From NCBI GenBank assembly GCA_016710885.1, contig JADJUC010000010.1:1-64000 (forward strand): 64,000 nucleotides of DNA. Reading direction: 5' to 3'. Shown here in pieces: positions 52,752 to 64,000 of the stretch. This DNA comes from Candidatus Proximibacter danicus (GTDB lineage: Bacteria; Pseudomonadota; Gammaproteobacteria; Burkholderiales; Rhodocyclaceae). The notes under the pieces are model-generated. The model searched no databases. It had not been told where the DNA came from and was given only the letters and a program-made list of their open reading frames with translations. Position 1 is the stretch's first letter; each line of letters begins with the position of its first letter. A program made the position numbers and the translations under genes.

Positions 52752-54386
52752 TCAGACGATCATGCGACGCATGTCGGCGAGCAGCTGCGCGACATAGACG
52801 TTGAAGCGGGTGGCCAGCGCACCGTCGATGACGCGGTGGTCAGCGGTCAGCGACAGCGGCAGGATCAGGCGCGGCACGAATTGCTTGCCGTCCCACACCG
52901 GCTTCATCGCCGACTTGTTGACGCCGAGGATGGCCACTTCCGGCGCATTGACGATCGGCGCGAAGTAGGTGCCGCCGATGCCGCCCAGCGAGGAGATGGT
53001 AAAGCACGAACCCTGCATGTCGGCCGGCTTCAGCTTGCCGTCGCGCGCCTGCTTGGCCAGTTCGCCGGATTCCGTGGCGATCTGCAGCACCGACTTCTGG
53101 TCGGCGTTCTTGACCACCGGCACGACCAGACCGTTCGGCGTGTCGGCAGCGAAGCCGATGTTGAAGTACTTCTTCAGCACCAGGTTGTCGCCATCCAGCG
53201 AGCTGTTGAATTCCGGATGCTTCTGCATGGCCTTGACGCAGGCCTTGATCAGGAAGGCGAGCATGGTCAGCTTGGCGCCGGACTTCTCGTTCTCCTTGTT
53301 GATCTGCACACGGAAGGCTTCCAGATCGGTGATGTCGGCATCCTCGTGATACGTGACAGCCGGAATCATCACCCAGTTGCGCGAGAGGTTTTGACCGGAG
53401 ATCTTCTTGATGCGCGACAGCGGCTGAACTTCGACCGCGCCGAACTTCGAGAAGTCGACCTTCGGCCAGGGCAGTAGATCGAGGCCACCACCGAGGCTGG
53501 CGCCACCAGTGGCAGCCGCCGGTGCGGACATCACACCCTTGATGAAGCCGGTGACATCTTCCTTGAGGATGCGACCCTTCGGGCCGGTGGCCGTGACGCG
53601 GCCGAGATCGACGCCGAGCTCACGGGCATAGGCACGCACCGAGGGGCTGGCGTGCGCCTTGCTGCCCAGCGGCAGGGTCGGGGCCACGGCTGCAGCGGGA
53701 GCAGCAGCGGCCTTGGCTGGCGCTGGAGCGCTGGCCGCGGCTGATGCAGCAGCAGGTGCAGGAGCCGCCGCTTGCGGCGCTGCTGCAGCGACAGCACCAC
53801 CACCGGCGGTTTCGACAATGACGATCACCGAACCTTCGGAAACCTTGTCGCCGAGCTTGACCTTCACTTCCTTGACGACGCCGGCCGCGGAGGACGGCAC
53901 GTCCATCGTCGCCTTGTCGGATTCGAGCGTGACCAGCGCATCGTCGACCTTGACGGTATCACCAACCTTGACGAACACATCAATGACCGGCACCGAATCG
54001 AAGTCGCCGATATCCGGCACCTTCACTTCGACACTGCCACCGGCAGCGGCGGCTGGTGCGGCTGCCGGAGCAGCAACAGGCGTTGCGGCCGGCGCCGGGG
54101 CTGCCGCTTGCGGGGCAGGGGCGGCGGGTGCAGTCGCTGCCGCGGCGCCAGTTTCCACCAGCACAACCACAGCGCCTTCGGCGATGCGGTCACCGAGCTT
54201 GACCTTCACTTCCTTGACAACGCCGGCCACGGAGGACGGCACGTCCATCGTTGCCTTGTCCGATTCGAGGGTGACCAGAGCGTCATCCACCTTGATGGTA
54301 TCGCCCACTTTCACGAACACATCGATTACCGGCACGTCGGTGAAATCGCCGATGTCCGGAACCTTTACTTCCACGATATTGCTCAT
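52752..54386 (-). CDS. aceF: Pyruvate dehydrogenase E2, dihydrolipoamide acetyltransferase, two lipoyl domains
   Basis: 544 residues. Two lipoyl domains each carry LESDKATMDV (about K44 and K165), joined by long Ala/Pro linkers. A peripheral-subunit-binding domain follows (SPSVRAYARELGVDLGRVTA), then the catalytic domain ending SLTADHRVIDGA (His-x3-Asp-Gly). It moves the acetyl group to CoA. It precedes lpdA by 10 nt and follows aceE by 12 nt. Confidence 0.95.
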   Translation of the reverse strand: MSNIVEVKVPDIGDFTDVPVIDVFVKVGDTIKVDDALVTLESDKATMDVPSSVAGVVKEVKVKLGDRIAEGAVVVLVETGAAAATAPAAPAPQAAAPAPAATPVAAPAAAPAAAAGGSVEVKVPDIGDFDSVPVIDVFVKVGDTVKVDDALVTLESDKATMDVPSSAAGVVKEVKVKLGDKVSEGSVIVIVETAGGGAVAAAAPQAAAPAPAAASAAASAPAPAKAAAAPAAAVAPTLPLGSKAHASPSVRAYARELGVDLGRVTATGPKGRILKEDVTGFIKGVMSAPAAATGGASLGGGLDLLPWPKVDFSKFGAVEVQPLSRIKKISGQNLSRNWVMIPAVTYHEDADITDLEAFRVQINKENEKSGAKLTMLAFLIKACVKAMQKHPEFNSSLDGDNLVLKKYFNIGFAADTPNGLVVPVVKNADQKSVLQIATESGELAKQARDGKLKPADMQGSCFTISSLGGIGGTYFAPIVNAPEVAILGVNKSAMKPVWDGKQFVPRLILPLSLTADHRVIDGALATRFNVYVAQLLADMRRMIV

Positions 54387-54398
54387 GTCGGCTCCCCC

Positions 54399-57080
<2,682 letters not shown>

Positions 57081-57392
57081 GGGTGTCTCCATTTTGTGCG
57101 AAGTGTTCTTGTGCTGCATGCCATTCAGGCCACAGCGCCCAGGTGCCAGGCGCGAGTTATCGGTTCGCGACCGGCCAAGCTTAATACGGTGCCCCTGTCA
57201 TGGTTTTGCACCGCACCAATCAATTTCATATAACGGGATGAAGTATCACGATGCGGGAAGTTGTTGTCAACCCCGGGCTGCCAAAAACCCACGCCGGGGG
57301 TGTGGTAATTGATGTGAGTCAACGCTGACGTGTTACAGAAACGCTATGTTGTCCCTTCATTTCTGAACCATATTGCAACGCAAGGAGATTCC
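57081..57392. other. Divergent promoter region between aceE and iorA
   Basis: 312 nt without a gene; the 65-codon minus ORF there is not supported. It must hold both promoters. A TTGA-N6-TCAA element (57309-57322) is a weak operator candidate. Nothing else stands out. Confidence 0.45.
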
Positions 57393-59273
57393 ATGGCGGC
57401 TGTCATGCCTGCGCCGGCCCAGAGCCGGCTTCTGATGTCCGGTAACGAAGCCGTGGCGCGCGCCGTGTGGGAGTCCGGCGTAAAGGTCGCTGCTGCCTAT
57501 CCGGGCACGCCGGCGACCGAAATGCTGGAGGTGATCTCCACCTACCCGGACCTCTATTCCGAATGGTCGGTTAACGAAAAGACCTCGCTCGAAGTCGCCT
57601 TCGGTGCTGCCATGGCTGGTTCGCGCGCCTTCTGCGCGATGAAGCATGTCGGCCTCAACGTCGCCTCCGATGCGCTGATGACGCTGACGCTGACCGGTGT
57701 TGCCGGTGGCCTGGTGCTGGCGGTTGCTGACGACGTCGGTCTCTCATCGTCGCAGAACGAGCAGGACTCGCGCTTCTGGGGTCGTTTTGCCCACGTGCCA
57801 ATCCTTGAGCCGGCGGATTCGCAGGAAGCCTACGAATACACCAAGCTCGCCTACGAACTCTCCGAGCGTTTCCAGACGATCGTCATCCTGCGTTTGACGA
57901 CGCGCATCTGCCACGTCAAGGCACTGGTCACTGTTGGCGAGCGCGTACCCCATGTCGCCGCCGGCTTCAAGAAGGAAGCAGCGCGCTGGGTGATGGTGCC
58001 GGGTGCTGCCGCCCGCCGCATCCCGCTGATGTTCGAGCGCGAAGGCAAGCTGCGCGAAGAGGCTGAAGTTACATCGATCAACGTCGTTGAATCCGGCGAG
58101 GGGGGCAAGACGGATCGCCGCGTCGGCTTCATCACCTCCGGCCCGGCCTACATGCATGTGCGGGAATCCTTCCCGAATGCGCCGGTGCTCAAGCTTGGCC
58201 TTTCCTTCCCGGCGCCATTCGAAAAGATCCGCGCTTTCGCGGCAACGGTTGAACACTGCGTGGTCGCCGAGGAAGTCGAGCCGCTGCTCGAAACCGAACT
58301 GAAGGCGCAGGGCATCAAGGTCATCGGCAAGGAGATTTTGCCGCGTCAGGGCGAACTGGCGCCGCATGTGCTGAAGCCGGCGATTGCCCGCCTGCTTGGC
58401 GAAGAAGTGCCGAAGGTCGCCAAGACCCTGCCGCCGCTGCCGGTCTTCCCGCGTCCGCCAACGATGTGCGTAGCCTGCCCGCACCTCGGCGTCTATTACA
58501 CCCTGTCGCAACTGCGCAACGTCACCATCTCCGGCGACATCGGCTGCTACACGCTCGGCTTCGGTCACCCGTGGAACGCCCTCGACGCCTGCATCTCGAT
58601 GGGCGCCTCGATGGGCATGGCGCTGGGCCTGGACAAGGGGCGCGGCGCGGCCGAGAAGGACAAGAAGATCGTCGCCGTGATCGGCGACTCGACCTTCCTG
58701 CACATGGGCATGCAGGGCCTGCTCGACATCGTCTACAACCGTGGCAACGTCACCATCCTGTTGCTCGACAACCGCGCCGTCGGCATGACGGGCGGTCAGG
58801 ACAACCCGGGCAACGGCCGCGACATCCACGGCGAGGAAGCCCCGCGCGTCGATTTCGCCAAGCTGGTCAAGGCGCTCGGCGTCAAGGAAGAGCGCGTGCA
58901 TGAGGTTAACCCCTACGAGCTGCCGACGCTGCTCAAGCGCCTGCGCGAGGAAACCAAGATCGAGGAACCGTCGGTGATCATCACCAACGAGCCCTGCGTG
59001 CTGATCACGGATTACCACAAGCTCAAGCCCTTCACCGTCATCGACGACAAGTGCACCGGCTGCGGCAACTGCCTCGACACCGGCTGTCCGGCCATCCACG
59101 TCACCAAGCGCGACAGCGTCGTCAAGCCCTCGGGCAAGACGGTCGATCTGGCCTGGGTGCGCATCGAAAGCTCGGTGTGCACCGGCTGCGGCCTCTGCGT
59201 CCAGCCGTGCGCGCCGGATGCCATCGTGCATGCCGATACGGTTGCCAAAGTCAGCGTCATGCAAAGGCATTAA
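57393..59273 (+). CDS. iorA: Indolepyruvate ferredoxin oxidoreductase alpha subunit
   Basis: 626 residues. It oxidatively decarboxylates aryl pyruvates from aromatic amino acids to acyl-CoA with ferredoxin as acceptor. The pyrimidine part has AAYPGTPATEMLEV; the TDP part has GDIGCYTLGFGHPWNAL and VIGDSTFLHMGMQG. Two [4Fe-4S] ferredoxin motifs close the chain (CTGCGNCLDTGCP; CTGCGLCVQPCAP). ATG 57393 has GGAG 6 nt upstream; a longer frame to 57330 is not needed. Confidence 0.93.
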   Translation: MAAVMPAPAQSRLLMSGNEAVARAVWESGVKVAAAYPGTPATEMLEVISTYPDLYSEWSVNEKTSLEVAFGAAMAGSRAFCAMKHVGLNVASDALMTLTLTGVAGGLVLAVADDVGLSSSQNEQDSRFWGRFAHVPILEPADSQEAYEYTKLAYELSERFQTIVILRLTTRICHVKALVTVGERVPHVAAGFKKEAARWVMVPGAAARRIPLMFEREGKLREEAEVTSINVVESGEGGKTDRRVGFITSGPAYMHVRESFPNAPVLKLGLSFPAPFEKIRAFAATVEHCVVAEEVEPLLETELKAQGIKVIGKEILPRQGELAPHVLKPAIARLLGEEVPKVAKTLPPLPVFPRPPTMCVACPHLGVYYTLSQLRNVTISGDIGCYTLGFGHPWNALDACISMGASMGMALGLDKGRGAAEKDKKIVAVIGDSTFLHMGMQGLLDIVYNRGNVTILLLDNRAVGMTGGQDNPGNGRDIHGEEAPRVDFAKLVKALGVKEERVHEVNPYELPTLLKRLREETKIEEPSVIITNEPCVLITDYHKLKPFTVIDDKCTGCGNCLDTGCPAIHVTKRDSVVKPSGKTVDLAWVRIESSVCTGCGLCVQPCAPDAIVHADTVAKVSVMQRH

Positions 59274-59340
59274 CCATAGAGGCACAGAGGCACAGAGTTT
59301 TTCTCTTGTGTTTCTCTGTGCCTCTGTGTCTCTGTGGTGA
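59271..59340. repeat. Inverted repeat of ACAGAGGC units between iorA and iorB
   Basis: The left arm (59271-59297, TAACCATAGAGGCACAGAGG...) pairs with the right arm (59314-59340, ...CTCTGTGTCTCTGTGG) around a T-rich loop. The arms consist of repeated CACAGAGG-type units, like the element at 21965-22089. It separates two subunits of one enzyme and ends 11 nt before the iorB start. Confidence 0.8.
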
Positions 59341-59350
59341 AAGGTTTTGA

Positions 59351-59971
59351 ATGTCTGAAATTACCAATATTCTCGTAGTCGGCATCGGCGGTCAGGGTGT
59401 CATGACGGCCACCGAAATCCTGGCCGAGGCCGCCATCGCGCTTGGCCACGATGTGAAGAAAACCGAAGTGGCCGGCATGGCGCAGCGCGGGGGTGTCGTC
59501 TCGTCGCATCTGCGCTTCGGCCCCAAGGTACTGTCACCGCAGATCGCACCGGGTGAAGCCGATATCCTGCTCGGCTTCGAGCCAGCCGAGGGTATGCGCT
59601 GGGCGCACATGCTGCGTCCGAACAGCATGGCGTTGATGAATACCGGCCGCCTGACGCCGCCGGTGGTCGAACTTGGCCTGTTCGAGTATCCGGAAGATCC
59701 GGTACAGCAGATGAAGGAAGCCGGCACCCGCGTCTATGCCTTCGATGCTTCAGCGATTGCCATGGAGCTCGGTGACATCCGCCTCGGCAACACGGTGATG
59801 CTCGGTGCCATCGCCGACCAGTTGCCGTTCCCGGCGGAAACGCTGGAAAAGTGCGTGCTCAAGCGTTTCGCCCGCAAGAGCGAAGCCGTCATCGAGCAGA
59901 ACCGCAAGGCCTTCGCCGCCGGCCGCGCAGCGGCCGCCGCAGCCCTGAAGGGCGAAGCTGTCCCCGCCTGA
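59351..59971 (+). CDS. iorB: Indolepyruvate oxidoreductase beta subunit
   Basis: 206 residues. The gamma-type domain shows VGIGGQGVMTATEILAEAA (substrate/CoA loop), KTEVAGMAQRGGVVSSHLRF and GFEPAEGMRWAHML. IorB pairs with IorA to form the active oxidoreductase. The gap to iorA is filled by the inverted repeat. ATG 59351 has no strong Shine-Dalgarno site. Confidence 0.92.
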   Translation: MSEITNILVVGIGGQGVMTATEILAEAAIALGHDVKKTEVAGMAQRGGVVSSHLRFGPKVLSPQIAPGEADILLGFEPAEGMRWAHMLRPNSMALMNTGRLTPPVVELGLFEYPEDPVQQMKEAGTRVYAFDASAIAMELGDIRLGNTVMLGAIADQLPFPAETLEKCVLKRFARKSEAVIEQNRKAFAAGRAAAAAALKGEAVPA

Positions 59972-60000
59972 TTTGCGGTAAAATATCGCATCCGATCAAA

Positions 60001-60036
60001 GGGAAAGGAGGGGGTAACCTCTCCTTTCCCGTTTTA
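60001..60036 (+). terminator. Intrinsic terminator after iorB
   Basis: GGGAAAGGAG pairs with CTCCTTTCCC around a GGGGTAACCT loop and is followed by GTTTTATTTTT. It ends the ior operon just before folD. Confidence 0.85.
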
Positions 60037-60050
60037 TTTTTGTGGTAGAC

Positions 60051-60898
<848 letters not shown>

Positions 60899-60902
<4 letters not shown>

Positions 60903-61399
60903 CCCAAGCCAAACACCCCCTCGTCGGTATCATCATGGGCTCGGATTCCGACTGGCCGATCATGAAGGCCGCCGCCGAAACCTTGAAGAGTTTCGGCATC
61001 CCCTGTGAAGCCAAGGTGCTCTCCGCACACCGCACGCCGGATGCAGCGCTTGACTACGCCGAAGGCGCCAGCGACCGCGGCATGAAGGTGCTGATCGGCG
61101 CTGCCGGCGGTGCTGCCCACCTGGCCGGCGTGCTCGCCGCCAAGACCCAGCTGCCGGTGCTCGGCGTACCAATCCCCTCCAAGCACCTGATGGGTCTCGA
61201 CTCGCTGTTGTCGATGGTGCAGATGCCCGGCGGCATTCCGGTTGCCACCTTCGCCGTCGGCGAAGCCGGCGCTACCAACGCCGCATTGTTTGCCGTTGCC
61301 ATGCTGGCGCTGAGCGATGCCGAAGTGGCGAAAAAACTTGCCGATTTCCGCGTGCGCCAGACCGAAAAGGTGCTGGCCAAGACCTTGCCGGAACTTTGA
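60899..61399 (+). CDS. purE: 5-(Carboxyamino)imidazole ribonucleotide mutase
   Basis: 166 residues. It moves the carboxylate of N5-CAIR to CAIR in purine synthesis. Signature: MGSDSDWPIMKAAAETL, LSAHRTPDAALDYA and GAAGGAAHLAGVLAAKT. ATG overlaps the folD stop (ATGA). No purK is seen in the window. Confidence 0.95.
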
Positions 61400-61425
61400 A
61401 AAAGCGCTGAACCAGAGCCGACGTC

Positions 61426-62433
61426 GTGTCCCAGCCTCCGCGCATGACCCCGGAAATCGCGGAGGCAGTTCGCCTGCTCAAGGGCGGCGAACTGGTCGGC
61501 ATTCCGACCGAAACGGTTTACGGCCTCGGCGCCGATGCGGCCAACCCGGCCGCGGTCGCCAAAATCTTTGCCGCCAAGGGCCGCCCGGCCGATCACCCGT
61601 TGATCGTGCATATTCCCGGTGCCGCGCATCTTGCCCACTGGGCGCGTGAAATCCCCGACTGCGCCTGGGAACTGGCCGAAGCTTTCTGGCCCGGTCCGCT
61701 GACCCTCATCCTCAAGCGTGCCCCCGGTGTGCCCGATGCCGTAACCGGCGGCCAAGACACGGTCGGCTTGCGCGTGCCCGGCCACCCGGTTGCCCTCGAC
61801 CTGCTGCGCGCCTTTGCTGCGGCGGGTGGCAGTGGTGGTATCGCCGCGCCATCGGCCAACCGCTTCGGCCGCATCAGCCCGACTACCGCCGCGCACGTGC
61901 GTGAAGAACTCGGCGATGCCGTGCCGCTGGTGCTTGATGGCGGGGCGTGCGCGGTCGGCATCGAATCGACCATCCTTGATCTGTCGTCCGGCGTACCCGT
62001 GCTGCTGCGCCCCGGCCATATTTCGCCGACGGCCATCGAGGCCATCTGCGGCGTGGCGCCGCAAGCGCCTGCCGGTGGGGCGCCGCGCGCTTCTGGCACG
62101 CTGGAAGCGCACTACGCACCGCAGACGCCGATGCGCATGGTCGATAGCGCGCGCCTGCTCGATTTTCTCAGTGGCATGCGCCACGGCGGTAGTTGCTGCG
62201 GCGTGCTGTGCCACAGCCAGCTCCCGCAATCCGAGACGACGGAAATGCAGCCGCACACCTGGAAAATGCTGCCCGCCGACCCGGTCGGCTACGCCCATGC
62301 GCTGTACGCCGCATTACGGGATCTCGATCACGCCGGCACGGAGTTGATTGTGGTTGAGGCGATTCCTGAAGGCCCGCAATGGGCCGCGGTAGCCGATCGT
62401 CTACGCCGTGCCGTGACCGGTGCAGGCGGCTGA
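61426..62433 (+). CDS. tsaC: L-threonylcarbamoyladenylate synthase (Sua5/YwlC type)
   Basis: 335 residues: YrdC-type catalytic domain with PTETVYGLGADA, FAAKGRPADHPLIVHI and APSANRFGRIS, plus the C-terminal Sua5 domain after the linker ASGTLEAHYAP. It makes the precursor for t6A at position 37 of ANN-decoding tRNAs. GTG 61426 is plausible as the start; ATG 61444 is an alternative. The longer Sua5 form is used instead of short TsaC. Confidence 0.9.
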   Translation: MSQPPRMTPEIAEAVRLLKGGELVGIPTETVYGLGADAANPAAVAKIFAAKGRPADHPLIVHIPGAAHLAHWAREIPDCAWELAEAFWPGPLTLILKRAPGVPDAVTGGQDTVGLRVPGHPVALDLLRAFAAAGGSGGIAAPSANRFGRISPTTAAHVREELGDAVPLVLDGGACAVGIESTILDLSSGVPVLLRPGHISPTAIEAICGVAPQAPAGGAPRASGTLEAHYAPQTPMRMVDSARLLDFLSGMRHGGSCCGVLCHSQLPQSETTEMQPHTWKMLPADPVGYAHALYAALRDLDHAGTELIVVEAIPEGPQWAAVADRLRRAVTGAGG

Positions 62434-62484
62434 AATCCCGAAAGCCGTTCGTCCCGAGTAGCGCGCAGGCGTATCGAGGGACCG

Positions 62485-62823
62485 CTATCGCGCCAACAGC
62501 CGTTCCACCTTAACCGCACAGATGAAATCGTTCTCCGAAAGTCCGTTGATGGCGTGCGTCCAGTAACGCACGCGACAATCCGCATAGCCGACAGTCAGTT
62601 CCGGATGATGATCCTCACGGTGTGAAATCCACGCCACCGCATTCACGAAAGCCATGGTTTCGTAGTGGTTGGCGAAGCGGTAAGTCTTGTCGATCTTTCC
62701 GTCCGTCAGCGACCAGCCTGCCAGCGTTTGCAGCAGGCTTTGCGCAGCATCATCGGAAAGTGGCGCAATGCCGCCTTCGCAGGGGATGCAGTGACGGGTG
62801 GCGATATCGCATGAAGTGTCCAT
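62485..62823 (-). CDS. phhB: Pterin-4a-carbinolamine dehydratase
   Basis: 112 residues. It dehydrates 4a-hydroxytetrahydrobiopterin. The active-site histidines lie in SHREDHHPELTVGY, with VRYWTHAINGLSENDF at the end, typical of the PCD/DCoH family. It would support phenylalanine hydroxylase. The phenylalanine hydroxylase gene is not in view. Confidence 0.92.
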   Translation of the reverse strand: MDTSCDIATRHCIPCEGGIAPLSDDAAQSLLQTLAGWSLTDGKIDKTYRFANHYETMAFVNAVAWISHREDHHPELTVGYADCRVRYWTHAINGLSENDFICAVKVERLLAR

Positions 62824-62900
62824 GATCGTGGCTCATCGAGATTGTCTGTGTCTGGACAATTGGCGCCTTGAGATGGTTCCGGCGAGGGCGCGCGGCTGGT

Positions 62901-62929
62901 TTGAATTGCTCGTTAAAGCGGCCTATAAT
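62901..62929 (+). promoter_or_regulatory. Sigma-70-type promoter of the tRNA gene
   Basis: TTGAAT (62901-62906) and TATAAT (62924-62929) are separated by exactly 17 nt. The expected start is just before the mature tRNA at 62942. Confidence 0.85.
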
Positions 62930-62941
62930 CGGTCGCTCGTT

Positions 62942-63017
<76 letters not shown>

Positions 63018-63025
63018 CCAATATC

Positions 63026-63050
63026 AAGGGCTTGCCACTGGCAAGCCCTT
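63026..63050. terminator. Terminator between the tRNA and leuA
   Basis: AAGGGCTTGCC pairs with GGCAAGCCCTT around an ACT loop, followed by TGTCTT. It can serve the tRNA and, with its A-rich side, the convergent leuA. Confidence 0.85.
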
Positions 63051-63080
63051 TGTCTTGAGGCGGGCAATCTGCCGCCTCTC

Positions 63081-64000
63081 TCAGGCGGCAGCAGTTTCCG
63101 TGCCGCGCCTGGCAATCGCCTGCATCATCAATGCCGTCGCACCATCATCGTTTGCCGCGCCGTGCCTCACCAGCAGACGGTTGATCCCCGAGAGCACCGC
63201 CATGACCGAGGCGGTGATGATGTTGGCGTCGACGCCAACCCCGTAAGCCGTGCCAGCGTATCCCTCCAGCGACACTTCGATGAAGGCCGAGGCCTTGGCG
63301 TCAGCCCCCTGGCCGAGCGAGCGTTCCTCGTAGGACTGCACGCGCACCGGGATGCCGAGGGCGTGGATGATCGCATCGATGGGTCCGTTCCCTTCTCCGG
63401 ACAGCGTGCGCTGGTGGCCAGCCATTGCCAGTGCAAGACGAATTCCTTGAGCGTGGCCGTGTTCGAACAAATGGTGCCCTGCGTAGCGCAGAGGTGTCGT
63501 GGCCGCGAGATATTCCTGCGTGAACAACTGCCAAAGCTCGCTGGCCGAAACTTCTGCCCCGGTTTTGTCGGTGTGCCGCTGCACGACGCCGCTGAACTCC
63601 ACCTGCATGCGGCGTGGCATGACCAGCCCGTAGCCGGTTTCAAGCAGGTAGGCGATGCCGCCCTTGCCGGACTGGCTGTTGACGCGAATGATCGAGTCAT
63701 AGCTGCGCCCGACATCGGACGGATCGATCGGCAGATACGGCACTTCCCAGTGCTTGTCTTCGCTGCGGGCACCGAGCCCTTTTTTGATGGCGTCCTGATG
63801 CGAACCGGAGAACGCTGTGAATACCAAGTCGCCGACATAGGGGTGGCGCGGGTGGATCGGCAGCTGCGTGCACGCTTCGACGGTGCGCGCGATGGCATCG
63901 ATGTCCGAAAAATCGAGGCCGGGGTCGATGCCCTGGGTGTAGAGGTTGAGCGCCAGGGTGACGAGGTCGACGTTGCCGGTGCGCTCACCGTTGCCAAAGA
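63081..64000 (-). CDS. leuA: 2-Isopropylmalate synthase, 3' part (runs off the window)
   Basis: First step of leucine synthesis (acetyl-CoA plus 2-oxoisovalerate). The visible 306 codons hold the end of the TIM barrel (GNGERTGNVDLVTLALNLYT, IHPRHPYVGDLVFTAFSGSH QDAI) and the C-terminal regulatory LeuA dimer domain (GNGPIDAIIHALGIPVRVQSY; FIEVSLEGYAGTAYGVGVDA). The start lies beyond 64000. The length seen fits the longer form of the enzyme. Confidence 0.95.
   Translation of the reverse strand, partial: FGNGERTGNVDLVTLALNLYTQGIDPGLDFSDIDAIARTVEACTQLPIHPRHPYVGDLVFTAFSGSHQDAIKKGLGARSEDKHWEVPYLPIDPSDVGRSYDSIIRVNSQSGKGGIAYLLETGYGLVMPRRMQVEFSGVVQRHTDKTGAEVSASELWQLFTQEYLAATTPLRYAGHHLFEHGHAQGIRLALAMAGHQRTLSGEGNGPIDAIIHALGIPVRVQSYEERSLGQGADAKASAFIEVSLEGYAGTAYGVGVDANIITASVMAVLSGINRLLVRHGAANDDGATALMMQAIARRGTETAAA

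Noticed and set aside
57125..57322. Minus-strand ORF in the aceE-iorA spacer
   Set aside because: Short, no family and lies in the promoter region.

Overview
The window is about 64 kb of GC-rich DNA from a Gram-negative betaproteobacterium, most likely a member of the Rhodocyclales (Dechloromonas/Azonexus-like). The gene content suggests this (PqiABC, PstSCAB-PhoU-PhoBR, two PPK2 polyphosphate kinases, a phasin, an IorAB ketoacid oxidoreductase, VF530, a lysine/alanine/proline-repeat protein). The taxon is an inference from protein flavour, not from a marker comparison.

Layout. 0-5.8 kb: a tripartite RND efflux system (adaptor, pump, outer membrane channel) broken by many single-base indels. 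5.8-8.1 kb: an RRM-like small protein, a carbonic anhydrase with CsoSCA-type zinc spacing, and two remnants of periplasmic proteins. 8.1-10.7 kb: an IS21-family element (istA-istB) that truncates a gene on each side, including pqiA. 10.7-13.8 kb: the rest of pqiABC. 13.9-22.8 kb: metG, hypotheticals, a TerC protein, a Ser/Thr kinase fused to a cyclic-nucleotide-binding domain, an iron-trafficking protein and rpiA. 22.8-29.6 kb: the complete Pho unit pstS-pstC-pstA-pstB-phoU-phoB-phoR behind a Pho-box-like site. 29.7-39.8 kb: c-di-GMP enzymes, a first PPK2, a candidate membrane-lipid remodelling operon (PlcP-like phosphoesterase, diacylglycerol-type glycosyltransferase, DgkA), SixA, a phasin and a CYTH phosphatase. 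39.9-46.4 kb: a KPAA-repeat protein, then a five-gene non-canonical chemosensory-like operon (CheA-like HPt kinase, mini-MCP, two CheX-like proteins, CheY). 46.7-50.8 kb: a lipoprotein, a second PPK2, a methyltransferase, FKBP, VF530 and a VapBC-type pair. 50.9-57.1 kb: pyruvate dehydrogenase genes aceE-aceF-lpdA on the minus strand. 57.4-64 kb: iorAB, folD-purE-tsaC, a pterin dehydratase, tRNA-Ala(CGC) and the 3' part of leuA.

How it fits together. Roughly 22.8-48 kb is rich in phosphate functions: high-affinity uptake and its two-component control, two polyphosphate kinases, a CYTH triphosphatase candidate, and a PlcP/glycosyltransferase/DgkA set that could swap phospholipids for glycolipids under phosphate starvation. 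That last reading is the most interesting hypothesis, together with the unusual CheA/CheX operon.

Sequence quality. An essential gene (metG) and pstS each carry one frameshift, and the first 5.6 kb carries many. These are best read as assembly or read errors unless raw data show otherwise, so the broken genes should not be taken as true pseudogenes without checking. The truncations at the IS ends are different: they are structural.
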